From CAYPKW01 sp964411425 (GTDB taxonomy: Bacteria; Pseudomonadota; Alphaproteobacteria; Dongiales; Dongiaceae): a DNA stretch of 17,913 bases. Position 1 is the stretch's first letter, and each line of letters opens with the position of its first letter. Position numbers and translations under genes: made by a program. Below, one piece after another: positions 8,451 through 17,437 of this stretch. The stretch is from the NCBI GenBank assembly GCA_964411425.1, contig CAYPKW010000050.1, forward strand, positions 1 to 17,913, written 5' to 3'. The notes below the pieces were generated by a model. That model saw nothing but the letters and a program-made list of their open reading frames with translations. It made no database searches and was not told where the DNA came from.

Positions 8451-8549
8451 GACGATCGAGGAAATGGCCCACGGAACGGGTCTGGGAGCGCCGGGGCGAC
8501 CTTCGGAGAGAACGGGCAAGGTCGGCGGCGATCATCTGGAATGCTCTCC

Positions 8550-9884
8550 CTACTGCTCGCGGAAGGCGCGGTGAATGCTGCTAGTGATCGGGCTCAACAG
8601 ATAGTCGATGGCCTTGCGGCTGCCGGTCTCGATCATGACCTCGACCGGCATGCCGGGGTAAAGCGTCACGCCCTCGAGCCTGGCGAGAGCCGCGCCGTCG
8701 ATGGCGACGCGGGCCGCGTAATAGGGCACGCCGCTGCGCTCGTCGACGAAGCGGTCGGCCGAGACCTGCACGACCCGGCCGTCCACGTAGGGCGTGGTGC
8801 GCTGGCGGTACGCGCTGAGCCGCACCTGCGCCGGCAGGCCCGGATGCACGACATCGATGTCCTCGGCCCGGACCCGCGCCTCGACGATGAGTTCGTCGGA
8901 GGTGGGCACGATGTCGAGGATCGGATCGCCCGGCCGCACCACCCCGCCGGTGGTGTGGAACTTGAGGCCGACCACGACGCCAGCCTGCGGCGCCACGATG
9001 TCCACCCGTTGCAGCACGTCGCGCTGCGAGGCGAGGCGGTCGCGCAGTTCCGCGACGCGGACCTGTACCTCGCGCAGCTCGGTTTCGACGTCCCGCCTGA
9101 AGGTGTCGTTGAGCGCGAGGATGCGGATTTCCGCCTCGCCGATGTCCTGCTTCGCGCGCGCGATCTGGGCCGCGTATTGGCCGCGCTCGCCTTCGAGCAG
9201 GGCCGCGGCGCGCTGCAGCGCCAGCAACCGCGGCTTGCGCTCGTAGCCCTTGTCGTACAGCTCCTTGACCGCTCCATATTCCTCCTGCACGAGCTCGAGC
9301 TGCCTCGCCTTGGCCTGGCGCTGCGACTTGAACCCGCCGATCTCCTCCTCGAGCTGCTTGATCTGTTGGTGGAGCACGCCGATCTGGCTTTCGTTGGCGG
9401 CGCGGCGCGTCTCGAACAGGCCCTCCTGACCGGCAATGATCTCGGCGATTTCAGGTTCGCCCGCGGCCGCGACAAGCTCGTCGTCGAACGTGATCGCGTG
9501 CAGGCCGTCGCGCTCGGCGATGAGGCGCGCTTCGAGCGCGCGGTCGGCCCGGTACTGGCCCTCGAGCACGCCTAGCGCCGCCGCGGAGCGCGTCTCGTCC
9601 AGGCGAACCAGCACCTGGTCCCGCTCGACCGTGTCGCCATCGCGGACCAGGATTTCCTTGATGATGCCACCTTCGAGGTGCTGCACCGTCTTGCGGTTGC
9701 TGTCGACCGCGACCACGCCCGGGGCGATGGCCGCGCTGTGCAGCGGGGCCAGCGCCGCCCAGGCGCCGAAACCGCCGAAGAACAGCAGTACGATGGTCAA
9801 CCCGATTATGATCGGCCGGCGCGTGTCGGAGCTCGGCTCGCGCCCGGCGCTCTCGCTCTGTGGGCTCGGTAGCAAGTAGGTCAT
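8550..9884 (-). CDS. Type I secretion membrane-fusion (adaptor) protein, HlyD/PrtE family
   Basis: This 444-residue protein should link the inner-membrane ABC exporter to a TolC-like outer-membrane channel. A short cytoplasmic N-terminus is followed by one membrane segment (~25-47). Then come the first lipoyl half, VQHLEGGIIKEILVRDGD (67-84), a long coiled-coil hairpin (~100-290) rich in Glu/Gln/Arg/Leu, the second lipoyl half DIVAPQAGVVVGL (295-307), and a C-terminal beta-barrel ending in VTLYPGMPVEVMIETG, typical of HlyD-type adaptors. Length matches the family. The start ATG 9884 overlaps the TGA of the ATPase gene in ATGA, with GGAGGAGAATCC just upstream, so translation is probably coupled. 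Frames open further upstream belong to the ATPase gene region. Confidence 0.94.
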   Translation of the reverse strand: MTYLLPSPQSESAGREPSSDTRRPIIIGLTIVLLFFGGFGAWAALAPLHSAAIAPGVVAVDSNRKTVQHLEGGIIKEILVRDGDTVERDQVLVRLDETRSAAALGVLEGQYRADRALEARLIAERDGLHAITFDDELVAAAGEPEIAEIIAGQEGLFETRRAANESQIGVLHQQIKQLEEEIGGFKSQRQAKARQLELVQEEYGAVKELYDKGYERKPRLLALQRAAALLEGERGQYAAQIARAKQDIGEAEIRILALNDTFRRDVETELREVQVRVAELRDRLASQRDVLQRVDIVAPQAGVVVGLKFHTTGGVVRPGDPILDIVPTSDELIVEARVRAEDIDVVHPGLPAQVRLSAYRQRTTPYVDGRVVQVSADRFVDERSGVPYYAARVAIDGAALARLEGVTLYPGMPVEVMIETGSRKAIDYLLSPITSSIHRAFREQ

Positions 9885-11656
9885 GGATTCTCCTCCGCCT
9901 TGCTCGCCGGCCCGACCGAGGCCAGGCGGCTCAGGCGCGGCGTGCGGCTCTCCGCCAGCCGCGGCGCCGGCCGGGCGGTCTTCGCCATGACCTCCTCGCG
10001 CGCGCCGAACATCTCGACCACGCCGTTGCGCAGCACCAGCATCTTGTCGCAGAACTCCAGGATGCTCGGACGGTGGGCGATGATGACGACCGTGATGCCG
10101 GCGCTCTTGGCGGCGGCGAGCGCCGCCAGCAACGACTTCTCGCCCTCGCTGTCGAGATTGGAGTTGGGCTCGTCCAGCACCAGGAGGCGCGGCGGTCCCA
10201 GCAGCGCGCGGGCGAGCGCGATCAGCTGACGCTGGCCGGCGGCGAGAACTTCGCCGCCTTCGCCGATTTCGGTCTCGTAGCCTTTCGGCAAACGCAGGAT
10301 CATTTCGTGCACGCCGGCCAGGTTGGCGGCTTCGACGACCGCCTGCGCCTCGACCTCGCCCAGGCGCGCGATGTTTTCGCGCACGGTACCGGCGAACAGC
10401 TCCACGTCTTGCGGCAGGTAGCCCACGTAGCGCCCGAAGTCGGCCCGCTCCCAAGTATACACGTCGGCGCCGTCGAGCCTGACCTTGCCCGCGTAAGGTT
10501 GCCAGGAACCGACCATCAGCTTGGCCAGCGTGCTCTTGCCGGCCGCGGTCGGCCCGATGACGCCGAGCGCGTCGCCCGCGTCGAGCTCGAAAGACACACC
10601 CTTGAGCGCGGCGGTCTCGGCGCCCGGGGGCAGATAGACCAGGCGCTCGACCGAAAGCTGGCCGCCGGGCGCCGGCAGCCGCATGGCCACGCCGCGCCGG
10701 GGCGTGGCCGCCAGCAGGTCGTTGAGCCGGCGATAGGCGCCGCGCGCTCCAACCAGGCTGCGCCAGGTCCCGACGGCCGCCTCGACCGGCGCCAGCGCGC
10801 GGGCCATCAACAGCGAGGCCGCGACCATGACGCCGGGCGTGATTTCCTGTTGCACGGCGAGATAGGCGCCGACGCCGAAGATCGCGATCTGCAACAGCAG
10901 CCGCAGCAGCTTGACCAGAGCGACGATGTAGCCGGCCCGCTCGCTGGCGAGGTTCTGCGGCACCAGGACCTTTAGGTTGTCGGCCTGCCAGCGGCGCAGG
11001 ATGCCGCCCAGCATGCCCATGGCCTCGACGGCATCGGCATTGCGCGCGCCGGCCTCGGCGCGTTTCATCCCGGTGACCGCGGCGGCTGTCGCCTCCGACA
11101 GCGGGCCCCTCGTCAGCAGTTCCGACAGCAGCGCCGCGCCGAACAGCACCACCGCGCCCGCCACGGCGATGGCGCCAAGCATGGGATGGAACAGATAGGT
11201 GACCAGGATGAACAGCGGCGTCCAGGGCGCGTCGAACAGCGCGAAGACGCCGGTGCTGGTGAGGAAATTGCGGATCTGAGACAGGTCGCGCAGCGCCTGC
11301 ACGCCCTGCCCGCGGCCGCCCAGGATATTGGCGATCGAGGCGGCCAGCGCAGGGGTGCTCAGCGCCTGCTCGAGCCCGATACTGACCCTCAGGAGGACGC
11401 GCGAGCGCACCATCTCGAGCCCCGCCATGACCAGAAGCGCGCCGCCCGCCACGATGGTCAGCATGACCAGGGTCTCCATGCTGCGGCTGGCCAGCACGCG
11501 GTCGAACACCTGCATCATGTAGAGGGGGGCGGCCAGCATCAGCACGTTGATCGCCAGGCTGAACCCGGCCACCGCCATGAACACGCGTCGATAGGCGGCA
11601 AGCGCTTGCCGGACCGGGCCGTCGCCGCGCTGTGGATTCGTGGCTCGCTCCGCCAT
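9881..11656 (-). CDS. Type I secretion ABC transporter ATPase/permease, PrtD type
   Basis: This 591-residue inner-membrane half-transporter has an exporter membrane domain (~20-310, several hydrophobic segments) and a nucleotide-binding domain (~330-560). Visible motifs are Walker A GPTAAGKST (368-376), Q-loop LPQD (414-417), Walker B LLVLDEP (491-497) continuing into NSNLD as in PrtD proteins, and the H-loop AHR (527-529). The ABC signature reads LAAGQRQ (471-477), so the usual Ser of LSGGQ/LSAGQ is Ala. No N-terminal C39 peptidase-like domain is present, which fits exporters of RTX-type proteins rather than double-glycine peptides. ATG 11656 has GGCGGAG upstream; the frame extends 32 residues further but those codons cover the promoter-like region. 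The secreted substrate is not in the window. Confidence 0.93.
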   Translation of the reverse strand: MAERATNPQRGDGPVRQALAAYRRVFMAVAGFSLAINVLMLAAPLYMMQVFDRVLASRSMETLVMLTIVAGGALLVMAGLEMVRSRVLLRVSIGLEQALSTPALAASIANILGGRGQGVQALRDLSQIRNFLTSTGVFALFDAPWTPLFILVTYLFHPMLGAIAVAGAVVLFGAALLSELLTRGPLSEATAAAVTGMKRAEAGARNADAVEAMGMLGGILRRWQADNLKVLVPQNLASERAGYIVALVKLLRLLLQIAIFGVGAYLAVQQEITPGVMVAASLLMARALAPVEAAVGTWRSLVGARGAYRRLNDLLAATPRRGVAMRLPAPGGQLSVERLVYLPPGAETAALKGVSFELDAGDALGVIGPTAAGKSTLAKLMVGSWQPYAGKVRLDGADVYTWERADFGRYVGYLPQDVELFAGTVRENIARLGEVEAQAVVEAANLAGVHEMILRLPKGYETEIGEGGEVLAAGQRQLIALARALLGPPRLLVLDEPNSNLDSEGEKSLLAALAAAKSAGITVVIIAHRPSILEFCDKMLVLRNGVVEMFGAREEVMAKTARPAPRLAESRTPRLSRLASVGPASKAEENP

Positions 11657-11880
11657 GTGGCTCCGCCCAGGGCGCGTTAACGAATCACTTTTATAACCGA
11701 ACGACGCCCGGCACAACCGCGCCGCCGCCGCGCGCGACCGCGGCGGCAGCATGATCGTAAGCCATTAAGGAACAATTCTTGCGGCCGGGCCGGCGGTGGC
11801 ACGGTTGCGGTGGAATCGTTATATTGGAACGAGTTGGCCTATTCGATACCGCCGCTTACGCGCAAAAAGGTCGGACCGCC

Positions 11881-11942
11881 TAGAGCAAGATCGTTTCATA
11901 TCGGATCACGATGCATCGATATGAAACGTGAATCTTGCTCTA
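11881..11942 (-). repeat. Palindromic repeat, copy 1 (reverse orientation)
   Basis: Outer arms TAGAGCAAGAT (11881-11891) and ATCTTGCTCTA (11932-11942) pair perfectly. Inner arms CGTTTCATATCG (11892-11903) and CGATATGAAACG (11917-11928) also pair perfectly, leaving a three-base bulge TGA (11929-11931) and a 13-base loop. Read on the minus strand it aligns along its whole length with copy 2 at 11954-12017. It resembles the interspersed GAGC...GCTC palindromes common between genes of alphaproteobacteria. It may be a non-coding mobile repeat or a cruciform/RNA hairpin. Confidence 0.82.
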
Positions 11943-11953
11943 GATTCAACAGT

Positions 11954-12017
11954 TAGAGCCTGATTCACGCTTCACTCCGTTGCACGATGTGCTTCAAAGT
12001 GAAGCGATCAGGCTCTA
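11954..12017 (+). repeat. Palindromic repeat, copy 2 (forward orientation)
   Basis: Outer arms TAGAGCCTGAT (11954-11964) and ATCAGGCTCTA (12007-12017) pair perfectly. Inner arms CGCTTCACT (11968-11976) and AGTGAAGCG (11998-12006) pair perfectly, with bulge TCA (11965-11967), and the loop holds a small GCAC-GAT-GTGC hairpin (11982-11992). The last base adjoins the AGGA ribosome site of the TIGR03032-like gene, so a folded RNA could affect its translation. It is the same family as copy 1, 11 bases away and inverted. Confidence 0.82.
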
Positions 12018-12028
12018 GGACGCGAAGC

Positions 12029-13186
12029 ATGGCCGAGGACGACAAGCCAACCGCCGAGACGGTGGCGCCGGAGGGCCAGCCGCAGCCCGCCCCCGGCGCC
12101 ACCAAGGCGGAACCGTTCGACATCTCCGCCTCGCGCCAGTTCACGCGCTGGCTGGCCGAGCAGCACGTCAGCATCGCCTTCACCACCTATCAGGCGGCCA
12201 AGCTCTTCTTCATCGGGCTGCAGCCGAACGGCCGGCTGTCGTTCCACAAGCGGACGATGAGCCGCTGCATGGGCATGACGGCGCACGCCAACAGCCTGTG
12301 GGTGAGCTCGCTGTGGCAGCTGTGGCGCTTCGAGAACGTGCTGCGTAAAGGCAAGGTTCACCAAGCCCACGACCGGCTCTACGTGCCCAGGGTGGGGTTC
12401 GTCACCGGCGACGTGGATGTCCACGACATGGCGATCGACCGCGACGGCCGGCTGATCTTCGTGAACACGCTGTACAGCTGCCTCGCCACGCCCAGCGCGA
12501 ACTACAGCTTCACGCCGCTGTGGAAGCCGCCGTTCATCTCCAAGATCGCAGCGGAGGACCGCTGCCACCTCAACGGGCTCGCCATGCGCGACGGACAGCC
12601 CGCCTATGTGACGACCGTTTCCGAGGGCGACGTGGCGGACGGTTGGCGCGACCGCCGGCGCGACGGCGGGCTGGCGATCGACGTGCAGCAGAACGAGATC
12701 GTCGCGCGCGGACTGTCGATGCCGCACTCGCCGCGCTGGTACCGCGGCCACCTGTGGCTGCACAACTCGGGCTCCGGCGAGTTCGGTTTCATCGACCTCA
12801 AGGCCGGCAAGTTCGAGCCGGTGTGCTTCTGCCCCGGTTATCTGCGCGGCCTGGCGTTCGTCAACGAGTTCGCCGTCGTCGGTTTATCGAAGCCGCGCAA
12901 GAACCGGGAGTTCAGCGGCCTCGCCCTGCAGGAGACGCTCGACGCCAAGAAGGGCACGGCGCGCTGCGCCATCTACGTCATCGACCTCGGCACCGGCGAC
13001 TGCGTGCATTGGCTGCGCATGGAGGGGCCGGTGCAGGAGCTGTACGACGTGGCTGTTCTCAGCGGCTGCCGGCGGCCGATGGCGATCGGTTTCCAGACCG
13101 ACGAGATCCGGCGTGTCCTTACCATGGCGCCCCCCGGCCGGTTGAACCCGCTGGCACCCGCCGCCGGCCCGACCCGAGTGGCATGA
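12029..13186 (+). CDS. TIGR03032/DUF4915-like conserved protein of unknown function
   Basis: I recognise the 385-residue protein as TIGR03032-like; its biochemical function is not established as far as I know. A Pro/Ala/Glu-rich N-terminus (1-28) precedes repeated beta-strand-like blocks with conserved clusters VDVHDMAIDRDG (129-140), CHLNGLA (179-185), MPHSPRW (231-237), LWLHNSGSGEFGFID (242-256) and FCPGYLRGLAF (267-277). The pattern suggests a beta-propeller with a His/Asp-rich face, which is inference. No signal peptide or membrane segment is seen, so it is probably cytosolic. ATG 12029 follows AGGA by eight bases; the open frame starts earlier but that part lies in the palindromic repeat. 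Its TGA overlaps the ATG of malate synthase, so the two should be cotranslated. Confidence 0.85.
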   Translation: MAEDDKPTAETVAPEGQPQPAPGATKAEPFDISASRQFTRWLAEQHVSIAFTTYQAAKLFFIGLQPNGRLSFHKRTMSRCMGMTAHANSLWVSSLWQLWRFENVLRKGKVHQAHDRLYVPRVGFVTGDVDVHDMAIDRDGRLIFVNTLYSCLATPSANYSFTPLWKPPFISKIAAEDRCHLNGLAMRDGQPAYVTTVSEGDVADGWRDRRRDGGLAIDVQQNEIVARGLSMPHSPRWYRGHLWLHNSGSGEFGFIDLKAGKFEPVCFCPGYLRGLAFVNEFAVVGLSKPRKNREFSGLALQETLDAKKGTARCAIYVIDLGTGDCVHWLRMEGPVQELYDVAVLSGCRRPMAIGFQTDEIRRVLTMAPPGRLNPLAPAAGPTRVA

Positions 13187-14784
13187 AGCTAGACTCGGGC
13201 GTGCGTATCGCCGGCGCCAGCCGGCCAGGCTATGACCGGGTGCTGACACCGGACGCGGTCGCGTTCCTCGCCGACCTCGAACGGCGCTTCGGGCCGGCGC
13301 GGCGCCGCTTGCTGCGGCAAAGGGCGGAGCGCCAAGCGCGGCTCGACGCCGGCGAGCGGCCGGACTTCCTGCCGAAGACCGGGGCGATCCGCGCCGGCGA
13401 TTGGACCGTGGCGCCGCTGCCGCCCGACCTGCTCGATCGACGGGTCGAGATCACCGGACCGCCCGAGCGCAAGATGGTCATCAACGCGCTCAATTCCGGG
13501 GCCTCGTGTTTCATGGCCGATTTCGAGGACGCGAACGCGCCGACCTGGGCCAACCTCGTGGAAGGACAGAACAACCTGATCGACGCGGTCGCCGGCACCA
13601 TCGAGTTCGCCGATCCGCGGAGCGGCAAGCAATACCGCCTCGACGACCGGACGGCGGTGCTGATGGTGCGCCCGCGCGGGCTGCACCTCTCCGAGAAGCA
13701 CGCGATCGTGGACGGGCAGCCGATGGCGGGCGCCTTGTTCGATTTCGGGTTGTACCTCGTCCACAACGCGCGCCGGCTCATCGCCAAGGGCACCGGCCCC
13801 TACTTCTACCTGCCGAAGCTCGAATCCCACCTCGAGGCGCGCTGGTGGAACGACGCATTCCTCCATGCCGAGAAGGCGTTGGGTCTGCCGCACGGCGCCG
13901 TCAAGGCCACCGTGCTGATAGAGACCATCCTCGCCAGCTTCGAGATGGACGAGATCTTGTACGAGCTGCGCGAGCGCTCGGCCGGCCTCAACTGCGGCCG
14001 CTGGGACTATATCTTCAGCTTCATCAAGAAGTTCCGCAACGGCCCGGCGATGGTGCTGCCGGACCGCGCGCTGGTGACGATGGAGGCGCACTTCCTCGCC
14101 AGCTACAGCCTGCTCGCGATCAAGACCTGCCACAAGCGGGGCGTGCACGCCATAGGCGGCATGGCGGCGCAAATCCCGATCAAGAACGACCCGGCGGCGA
14201 ACCGCGGCGCGATCGAGAAAGTGACCGCCGACAAGGAGCGGGAGCTTGAGAACGGTCACGACGGCACCTGGGTGGCGCATCCGGGCCTGGTGCCGGTGGC
14301 GCGCGCGGTCTTCGAGCGCATGCCCGGGGCGAACCAGATCGCGCGCCGGCGCGAGGACGTGCAAGTGACGGCGGCGGACCTGCTACGGGTTCCCGCCGGC
14401 CCCAAGACCGAGGCCGGCCTTCGTCTCAACGTCAACGTCGCCATCGGCTACATCGAATCCTGGCTGCGCGGCGTCGGCTGCGTGCCGCTTTACAACCTGA
14501 TGGAGGACGCCGCGACGGCCGAGATATCGCGCGCCCAGCTTTGGCAGTGGCGGAAGCATGGCGTGCGGCTCGATGACGGGCGAACCGTGGACGAGGCGCT
14601 TCTGGCCGCCGTCTTCGAGGAGGAGCTCGCGCGCATCCGCGCGGCCATCGGCGAAACGCGCTTCGCCACCGGGCGCTACGCCGACGCGGCGAAGCTGCTG
14701 CGGCACCTGGTGGCGGCGCCCGAATTCGTCGAGTTCCTCACGCTCCCCGCCTACGACATGATCGTCGCCGAGGAAAACGGCTGA
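13183..14784 (+). CDS. aceB: Malate synthase A
   Basis: The enzyme condenses glyoxylate and acetyl-CoA to malate, the second step of the glyoxylate shunt used for growth on acetate, fatty acids or other C2 sources. It has 533 residues, the usual length of form A. Visible motifs are RPRGLHLSEKH (163-173) with the conserved active-site Arg, VLIETILASFEMDEI (244-258) with metal-ligand Glu, the family signature RSAGLNCGRWDYIF (265-278), and MEDAATAEISR (440-450), where Asp442 corresponds to the general base. The start ATG 13183 overlaps the TGA of the preceding gene as ATGA; the long frame running back to 12520 is out-of-frame reading of that gene. Isocitrate lyase is not in the window. The stop lies one base from that of the convergent copper ATPase. 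Confidence 0.96.
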   Translation: MKLDSGVRIAGASRPGYDRVLTPDAVAFLADLERRFGPARRRLLRQRAERQARLDAGERPDFLPKTGAIRAGDWTVAPLPPDLLDRRVEITGPPERKMVINALNSGASCFMADFEDANAPTWANLVEGQNNLIDAVAGTIEFADPRSGKQYRLDDRTAVLMVRPRGLHLSEKHAIVDGQPMAGALFDFGLYLVHNARRLIAKGTGPYFYLPKLESHLEARWWNDAFLHAEKALGLPHGAVKATVLIETILASFEMDEILYELRERSAGLNCGRWDYIFSFIKKFRNGPAMVLPDRALVTMEAHFLASYSLLAIKTCHKRGVHAIGGMAAQIPIKNDPAANRGAIEKVTADKERELENGHDGTWVAHPGLVPVARAVFERMPGANQIARRREDVQVTAADLLRVPAGPKTEAGLRLNVNVAIGYIESWLRGVGCVPLYNLMEDAATAEISRAQLWQWRKHGVRLDDGRTVDEALLAAVFEEELARIRAAIGETRFATGRYADAAKLLRHLVAAPEFVEFLTLPAYDMIVAEENG

Positions 14785-14785
14785 G

Positions 14786-16915
<2,130 letters not shown>

Positions 16916-16948
16916 CGGAGAGGCTCCTCGAACGGTTCTATGATCGGC

Positions 16949-16981
16949 TTGACATATATACCCCATGGGGGTATATGTCAA
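16949..16981. promoter_or_regulatory. Symmetric bidirectional promoter with CsoR-type operator
   Basis: The 33-base element is a near palindrome (13 of 16 pairs) centred on 16965. On the plus strand TTGACA (16949-16954), 17 bases, TATATG (16972-16977) form a near-consensus sigma-70 promoter. On the minus strand the same boxes occur at 16981-16976 and 16958-16953, again 17 apart. The centre, ATACCCC (16958-16964) and GGGGGTAT (16967-16974), looks like the C/G-rich inverted repeat bound by CsoR/RcnR-family repressors. Bound repressor would block both promoters. The predicted minus-strand transcript begins near 16946, about 30 bases before the copA start. Confidence 0.85.
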
Positions 16982-16983
16982 TC

Positions 16984-17259
16984 ATGCAACCGAAAACCAA
17001 GGAATCATGCCTTTCGCGCCTCCGGCGCATCGAGGGCCAGGTCCGGGGTATCGCCCGGATGGTGGAGGGAAGCCGCTACTGCGTCGATGTCGTGACGCAA
17101 GTGCAGGCGGTGCGCGCTGCGCTCAGGCGGGTCGAGGACGAGGTCCTGCAGGACCACGTGGCGCACTGCGTCGAGCATGCGATCCGGAGCGGCGACGCCG
17201 AGGAACAGCATCGCAAGGTGGCCGAGCTGCTGGACGTTCTCGGCCGCCGGTCCGCTTAG
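16984..17259 (+). CDS. csoR: CsoR-family copper-sensing transcriptional repressor
   Basis: This is a 91-residue all-alpha repressor of the CsoR/RcnR/FrmR family (DUF156). The helix-1 block RLRRIEGQVRGI (12-23) is typical. Metal ligands Cys33, His58 and Cys62 give the C...H-x3-C pattern of Cu(I)-sensing CsoR, whereas FrmR and RcnR lack this set. Apo-protein should hold the divergent copA/csoR promoter shut and release it on Cu(I) binding. ATG 16984 is preferred over ATG 16975, because 16975 lies within the -10 box and could not be on the mRNA. A separate ribosome site is not seen, and the predicted transcription start falls at or beside 16984, so translation may be leaderless. Confidence 0.92.
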   Translation: MQPKTKESCLSRLRRIEGQVRGIARMVEGSRYCVDVVTQVQAVRAALRRVEDEVLQDHVAHCVEHAIRSGDAEEQHRKVAELLDVLGRRSA

Positions 17260-17295
17260 GGGTCCGCATCGGGGCGGAAAGTCGAACTTGTTCGG

Positions 17296-17314
17296 CGGCG
17301 GTTTGACGCCGTTT
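17296..17314 (+). terminator. Weak hairpin after csoR
   Basis: CGGCG (17296-17300), loop GTTTGA and CGCCG (17307-17311) are followed by TTT. It lies 36 bases past the csoR stop and could be its intrinsic terminator. Stem and T-run are short, so this is tentative. The rest of 17260-17437 holds no gene; base composition falls towards its right side. Confidence 0.35.
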
Positions 17315-17437
17315 GGCGGGCACCAATATGAGGCGAGCATGGTACAAATACATCAGAATACAATCAGGGCAGCTATGCGTCTGGTCCACCGGTTACTGGG
17401 CCGTTGATGGAGGCGGTTTATAAAAATGGAGGTCATT

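Larger units (their letters stand above)
11657..12028. other. Divergent intergenic region with two repeats and weak promoter-like boxes
   Basis: No gene is visible in these 372 bases. On the minus strand TATAAA (11695 down to 11690) sits about 34 bases before the secretion ATPase start and could be its -10 box, but no good -35 box is seen. On the plus strand TATATT (11820-11825) could serve the TIGR03032-like gene, giving a leader of almost 200 bases that would contain both palindromic repeats at 11881-12017. AGGA (12017-12020), abutting the second repeat, is the likely ribosome site for ATG 12029. The promoters are weak guesses from consensus only. Confidence 0.4.

Noticed and set aside
11796..11812. 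Possible sigma-54 promoter, TGGCACGGTTGC
   Set aside because: The GG and GC elements are too close; the -24/-12 spacing needs about three more bases.
11881..12017. CRISPR-like array
   Set aside because: There are only two units, each an inverted repeat and in opposite orientation, with an 11-base gap; no direct repeats, spacers or cas genes.
12520..13182. 221-codon N-terminal extension of malate synthase
   Set aside because: It is the out-of-frame reading of the TIGR03032-like gene, and the protein from ATG 13183 already has the full family length.
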